Assembly (NCBI RefSeq): GCF_000003605.2
Contig: NW_003143372.1
Coordinates: 1-11,951 of the forward strand
Reading direction: 5' to 3'
From: Saccoglossus kowalevskii
Lineage: Eukaryota > Hemichordata > Enteropneusta > Harrimaniidae
DNA: 11,951 nt
The notes beneath the pieces were generated by a model. The model ran no database searches. It saw only the letters and a program-made list of their open reading frames with translations, and was not told the DNA's origin. This document shows positions 7,427 to 11,951 of this stretch, piece after piece. Both the position numbers and the translations under genes were made by a program. Each line of letters opens with the position of its first letter. The stretch's first letter is position 1.

Positions 7427-7822
7427 TTCAGTATATAGAATAGATATTTTGTTGTTTAATGTATTATGACGATAAGATTTGGTACATGATCTCCCCAGGG
7501 GATCACTGGTAAAACTCACGGAACATCGAGGCACCCAAGTGTTCTAGAAATTATGCTTCATAACAGGGTCCCTTTTCGACATTCTCAGAAATCAAAAAGA
7601 ATGATATCTTTGCTAGCTATATATATTGTGTAATATGCGGCAATGATAGTTTAATTTAACAATTATTTGTAACTAGTATAGTGTACATGTAATAAAAGAG
7701 TGTTTTTATATCGAAAATATATTTCGAGGGCCGATTTTTGAATTTGATTTTTACTAAAAGACCCCCAGAATAGTCTAGTAAAATCAAAACAAAAAACAAT
7801 ATTTGTTTACATTGAAATTAAG
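7427..7822. other. Intron sequence between the MITE and the SET exon
   Basis: AT-rich. A perfect 17-base inverted repeat TCGAAA-ATATA-TTTCGA lies at 7711-7727. No further exon is visible. The SET frame is open back to 7748, so the exact acceptor is a choice: TTAAG| at 7822 is the one that agrees in phase with the exon at 6209-6386. Confidence 0.45.
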
Positions 7823-8016
7823 GTTGAAGTCGTTAACAGAGATTTTAGAGAAGCGGGAAAGTGCGCCTTTGCAAAACGAGATATAAAAGCAAATGAGATA
7901 ATTGGGGTGTACGACGGAGAAATAATTGACAGAGCAGAGGCTGAACAACTAGAACGACAGTATGCGGTAACAGGTGAACGTTGTGGCATGTATCACCTGG
8001 AATATTCCGGCATGGT
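7823..8016 (+). CDS. SET-domain lysine methyltransferase (KMT5A-like), N-terminal half of SET
   Basis: Encodes the SET-N part of a protein-lysine methyltransferase that would move a methyl group from S-adenosylmethionine to a histone or other lysine, probably in the nucleus. Counting from this exon: AGKCAFAKRDIKANEII at 11-27 corresponds to the GRG-V-A-T-K-x-F-x-x-G-D-F segment of KMT5A, VYDGEII at 29-35 to EYHGDLI, and MYHLEY at 56-61 to the YMYYFQY strand. The second glycine of the usual GxG cofactor motif is Cys14 here. The donor GGT|GTGAGTAT is excellent and leaves two bases, exactly what the next exon needs. Joined to 11465-11693, the two exons give 140 codons plus stop. KMT5A is the closest family by eye; another SET subfamily is possible. 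Confidence 0.85.
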
Positions 8017-8123
8017 GTGAGTATATAATCAGCCACAATATTTGCCATAATATTTTCTTAGTGTTAGTAGTTATATGTAACACTACTTTCATACAATTTA
8101 ATGTAAAACTAATGAAATGAATT

Positions 8124-8847
8124 ATGCACTTGCTGTCACACACTCGCTCTTATCAACTAGCTCGCTCACACACACACACGCACAATGGCAATTCACCCAT
8201 TCTCACGCACTCGCTTACCCTCTCCCACCCCAATTCATTGAACTCAAACACTCCACCCACTGACACACACAAACTCGCACACAAACTCACTCACCCACCC
8301 ATTTGATCATCCTCCAACAAACTCACTCACAACTAAATCTAATTCACCCACAACTCTTACATTATCAAGCCACCCTTTCATTAGGTCAACCGCAATTCAC
8401 TCATTACTCTCAACTGATTGACTAAATGAGTGACTCATTGTTTAATAAATTCCTTTCTACTCACCCACTTAACAACGAAATAATTCAGTAACAATCAGAC
8501 ATATATTATTAACTCACCAACCAAATGACTTGCTGAGTGAAACATTGATTTCTCTCTGACTTGCCCACATTTCATTAACCCATTTTAACTCGCACACGCT
8601 ATAACTTAACTGTCCCACCTTACCACTAGCTCACTGATTTGTCAACCCAAAGATAGCTTCATTCGCTCACTTAATCAACACTAAATCTAGTTAATTCACT
8701 CAGTCATATGTACATTATATCAACTTACTCATTACACACTTGCCAACTCAAGCACCCATTCGCTCACCAACAGATTGACTCACTGTTGTATATATAAACA
8801 CATCCATCCAACCAACCACCCACCCATCCATTCACTGTCATACTCAA
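8124..8847. repeat. Degenerate CACTCAC-type repeat, left flank of the intronic array
   Basis: Scattered CTCACTCAC, CACCCA and (CA)n pieces separated by unique-looking sequence, still strongly depleted of G on the plus strand. It grades into the dense array to the right and looks like an older, decayed part of it. It lies in the intron that starts at 8017. Confidence 0.75.
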
Positions 8848-11432
8848 ATGACGCATCAATTAACCCTTTCACTCACTCACACACACATCTTCACTCACTC
8901 ACCCTCACCCACTCAGCTTTACTCCCTCAGCCTCACCTTCACTCACTTTCTCACCTTCACTCATCTTCATTCACTCACTCACTCACTCACTCACCTTCAT
9001 TCACTCACTCTCACCCACTCACCTTCATGCTCACCTTCATTCACCCACCCTCACCTTCATTCACCCATCCTCAGCCTCACCTTCACTCACTCACCTCACC
9101 CACTCACTCACTCACCCTTACCTTCACTAACTTACCTTTACCTTCACTCACTCACTCCTTCACCCACTCACCCTCATCTTCATTTACTCACTCGCCCTCA
9201 TCTTCAATCACTCGCCTTCTCAAACTCACTCTCACCTTCACTCACTCACTCGCTCACCTTCGCTCACTCACTCACCTTCATTCACTCACCCTTACCTTCA
9301 CTCCCCCTTATCTTCACTCACTCTCATCCACACCTCCATTCACTCACCCTCGTCTTCACTCACTCACCTTCTCTAACTCACTCCCATCTTCACCCACTCA
9401 CCTTCACTCACTCATCTTTACTCCCACTCACTCACCCTCAGCTTTACTTACTCACTCACCCTCAGTCTCATCTTCACTCACCCTCATTCACTCACTCACT
9501 CACCCTCATTCACTCACTCACCTTCAGTCACACACTTTCACTCACTCACTCACCCACCCACCCTCACCTTCACTCACACTCAGCTTCACTTCCATCAGCC
9601 TCACCTTCACTCACACACCTTCACTCACTCGCTCACCTTCACTCACTCACTCACCCACCCACCCTTACCTTCACTCACTCGCCTTCTCTAACTCACTCTC
9701 TCCTTCAATCACCCACCCTCATCTTCACTCACTCGTCTTCTCTAACTCACTCTCACCTTCAATCACTCGCCCTCATCCACACACCTTCACTCACTCACCC
9801 TCACCTTTTCTCACTCGCCCTCATCTTCACTCCCTCACTCACTCACCCTCATCTTCATTTACTCACTCGCCCTCATCTTCACTCACTCGCCTTCACTCAC
9901 TCACTCACTCACTCGCTCGCTCACCTTCGCTCACTCACTCACTCACCTTCATTCACTCCCCCTTATCTTCACTCACTCTCATCCACACCTCCATTCACTC
10001 ACCCTCGTCTTCACTCACTCACCTTCTCTAACTCACTCCCATCTTCACCCACTCACTCACCTTCACTCACTCATCTTTACTCCCACTCACTCACCCTCAG
10101 CTTTACTTACTCACTCACCCTCATCTTCACTCACCCTCATTCACTCACTCACTCACTCACCCTCATTCATTCACACACTTTCACTCACTCACTCACTCAC
10201 ACACCCACCCTCACCTTCACTCACACACTCACCCTCAGCTTCACTTCCATCAGCCTCACCTTCACTCACTCACCCACTCCCACCTTCACTCACACACCTT
10301 CACTCACTCGCTCACCTTCACTCACCCTCTCCTTCACTCACACACCTTCACTCACTCACTCACCTTCACTCACTCACTCTCACTCACCCTTACCTTCACT
10401 CACTCGCCTTCTCTAACTCACTCTCACCTTCGCTCACTCACTCGCTCACCTTCGCTCACTCACTCACTCACCTTCATTCACTCACCCTTACCTTCACTCC
10501 CCCTTATCTTCACTTACTCTCATCCACACCTCCATTCACTCACCCTCGTCTTCACTCACTCACCTTCTCTAACTCACTCCCATCTTCAGCCACTCACTCA
10601 CCTTCACTCACTCGTCTTTACTCCCACTCACTCACCCTCAGCTTTACTTACTCACTCACCCTCAGTCTCATCTTCACTCACCCTCATTCACTCACTCACT
10701 CACCTTCAGTCACACACTTTCACTCACTCACTCACCCACCCTCACCCTTACCTTCACTCACACACTCACCCTCAGCTTCACTTCCATCAGCCTCACCTTC
10801 ACTCACTCACCCACCTTCACTCACTCGCTCACCTTCACTCACCCTCTCCTTCACTCACACACCTTCACTCACTCGTTCACCTTCACTCAATCACTCTCAC
10901 TCACCCTTCACTCACTCGCCTTCTCTAACTCACTCTCTCCTTGAATCACCCACCCTCATCTTCACTCACTCGTCTTCTCTAACTCACTCTCACCTTCAAT
11001 CACTCACCCTCACCTTCAATCACTCACCCTCATCCACACACCTTCACTCACTCACCCTCACCTTTTCTCACTCGCCCTCATCTTCACTCCCTCACTCACT
11101 CACCCACCCTCACCTTCATTCATTCACTCACACTCACTCACCCTCACCCACCCTCACTCACCCTCACCCACCCTCACCTTCATTCACTCACCCTCATCTT
11201 CACTCACTGCCCTCATCTTCACTCACTCACCCACCCTCACCTTCAATCACTCACCCTCATCCACACACCGTCACTCACTCACCCACCATCACCTTCATTC
11301 ACTCACTCACTCACCCTCACCCACCCTCACCTTCATTCACTTACCCTCACTCGCCCTCATCTTCACTCACTTGTCCTCATCTTCACTCACTCACCCACCC
11401 TCACCTTCATTCACTCACTCACTCACTCTCTC
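8848..11432. repeat. About 2.6-kb TCAC-derived low-complexity array with higher-order repeats
   Basis: Built from TCAC/CTCA tetramers with variants TTCA, CCCA, TCGC, CTCAGC and CTCTAAC. The plus strand is nearly free of G. Nested longer units exist: the block around CACCTCCATTCACTC starts at 9331, 9986 and 10527, and TCACCTTCGCTCAC at 9254, 9921 and 10446. The block from TCGCCTTCTCTAACTCAC at 9679 recurs at 10917 with few changes. The array therefore grew by segmental duplications of about 0.5-0.67 kb as well as by slippage. It fills most of the intron that splits the SET domain. The long open frames across it (8775-10031 and 8848-10416) follow from the lack of G and are not genes. Confidence 0.97.
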
Positions 11433-11464
11433 ATGTTAATATCATCATGGCCATATATTTTCAG

Positions 11465-11693
11465 AATAAATCCACACAGTGAAAAGAAGATGTGGGAAAC
11501 AAGTGGAATTACCTTTTTCCTGAACCATTCCAAAAAGCATTCCAACATTGTCACAAAACAACTGAAGATTAATGACAGGCCGTGTGTGGTTATGATTTCC
11601 AAATATTACATACCAGAAGGGGCAGAATTGTTATATAATTATGGTGATGAGAAAGCACCATTTTTTGCAAATTCACAAACTTTTCCAAATTAA
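11465..11693 (+). CDS. SET-domain lysine methyltransferase (KMT5A-like), C-terminal half of SET and terminus
   Basis: The acceptor ATATATTTTCAG| at 11464 follows directly after the repeat array. One base completes the Val codon from 8015-8016. Numbering from the previous exon: FFLNHSKKHSN at 82-92 is the SET-C substrate and cofactor motif (RLINHSK..N in KMT5A), VVMISKYYIPEGAELLYNYGD at 106-126 ends in the Y-x-Y-G-D motif that includes the catalytic tyrosine (human Y334/Y336/D338), and the stop comes 14 residues later, about where KMT5A ends. There is no cysteine-rich post-SET domain, as in KMT5A. A 21-residue linker replaces the shorter Cys-Val-Asp-Ala-Thr segment before NHS. AATAAA lies 65 bases after the stop. 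Confidence 0.88.
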
Positions 11694-11721
11694 AGTAATT
11701 TATGATCTATGTTCGAGTTGA

Positions 11722-11742
11722 GTTGTGTTGTGTTGTGTTGTG
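11722..11742. repeat. (TGTTG)n short microsatellite in the 3' UTR
   Basis: About four copies of TGTTG between the SET gene stop codon and its AATAAA. GU-rich RNA here could bind CELF/Bruno-type proteins; this is inference. Confidence 0.8.
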
Positions 11743-11757
11743 AACATGTAAAATAAC

Positions 11758-11763
11758 AATAAA
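11758..11763 (+). promoter_or_regulatory. Polyadenylation signal AATAAA of the SET gene
   Basis: A canonical AATAAA lies 65 bases downstream of the TAA at 11691-11693, with no other good candidate nearer. It fits the 3' end of the SET-domain gene. Confidence 0.65.
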
Positions 11764-11861
11764 ATTCAATATTTCCTTGACAAGAAATTAAAACACAGTG
11801 AACATGCTAAAAACATCAAAACATTAAAATTAAATGTCAGTTAAATTAAATAGTTTTACAG

Positions 11862-11951
11862 CATTCAAAAGTCAGGAAATACACAATTGAATATATGAAG
11901 TTTCACACGCAAGTGCCACATGACAGACTAATTGCTGAACATTTTCAAATC
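11862..11951 (+). CDS. Possible exon of an unidentified gene running off the right edge
   Basis: After a good acceptor (ATAGTTTTACAG|) one frame is open for 30 codons to the end of the window and looks protein-like: HSKVRKYTIEYMKFHTQ, then PHDRLIAEHFQ. At least one of the other two frames stops early. It lies beyond the SET gene's poly(A) signal, so it belongs to another gene or to an alternative 3' exon. No family is recognised from this short piece. Confidence 0.35.

Noticed and set aside
7319-7534. Minus-strand frame similar in sequence to the plus-strand frame at 6895-7119
   Set aside because: The resemblance (IELQ..., FCET..PKL) arises because both read through the inverted arms of the MITE. 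It is evidence for the repeat rather than for paralogous genes.
8775-10031. 418-codon open frame, Ser/Thr/His/Leu/Pro-rich
   Set aside because: It lies wholly in the G-free tetramer repeat, where stop codons are rare in several frames at once. The product is repeat-shadow sequence and an overlapping frame is equally long.
8848-10416. 522-codon open frame in another frame of the same array
   Set aside because: Same cause. Two overlapping same-strand frames with identical low-complexity composition show it reflects the repeat, not a mucin-like gene.
8848-11432. CRISPR-like array
   Set aside because: There are no fixed-length repeats with unique spacers; the array is continuous low-complexity sequence in an animal intron. 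The satellite at 1-719 is head-to-tail without spacers.

Overview
This window looks like nuclear DNA from an AT-rich invertebrate animal genome. It has compact spliceosomal introns with matching phases, AATAAA-type polyadenylation signals, a satellite array, a MITE-like element, a SINE-like insertion with an (AT)n tail, and a very large simple-repeat intron. There is no bacterial-style gene packing. I cannot name the species.

Layout: 1-719 is the end of a 140-bp satellite array. 720-2857 is mostly unassigned, apart from an open Tyr/Asn/His/Asp-rich stretch (2038-2245) that may be an exon. 2927-3298 on the minus strand is an intact, intronless 123-codon gene for an I-PpoI-like His-Cys box (zinc-binding His-Me) endonuclease. 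All residues that pair with the I-PpoI catalytic His and Asn, and eight candidate zinc ligands, are present. Just upstream of it is an 85-bp fragment of a MITE end between two perfect 13-bp direct repeats (3396-3506). 3693-5750 on the plus strand can be assembled into a four-exon gene (210 codons plus stop, phases consistent) of a family I do not recognise, with AATAAA at 5786. Its last intron holds a SINE-like GC-rich fragment with (AT)44.

5930-11693 on the plus strand is a SET-domain protein lysine methyltransferase most like KMT5A (PR-Set7/SETD8). The SET domain is split between exons 7823-8016 and 11465-11693 by a 3.45-kb intron. Most of that intron is an almost G-free TCAC-type repeat with nested duplications of about 0.5-0.67 kb. 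An upstream exon (6209-6386) supplies the basic helix expected before SET, but reading through it needs one base fewer in an A9 run. The preceding intron contains a 407-bp inverted-repeat MITE whose end sequence recurs at 3410-3493. Right of the SET gene's AATAAA signal, another exon-like open frame runs off the window edge.

The most notable item is the animal-genome His-Cys box endonuclease gene. Next are the SET gene interrupted by the giant strand-asymmetric array and the unrecognised four-exon gene. All gene models come from reading frames, splice consensus and family knowledge. No transcript or database evidence was available.
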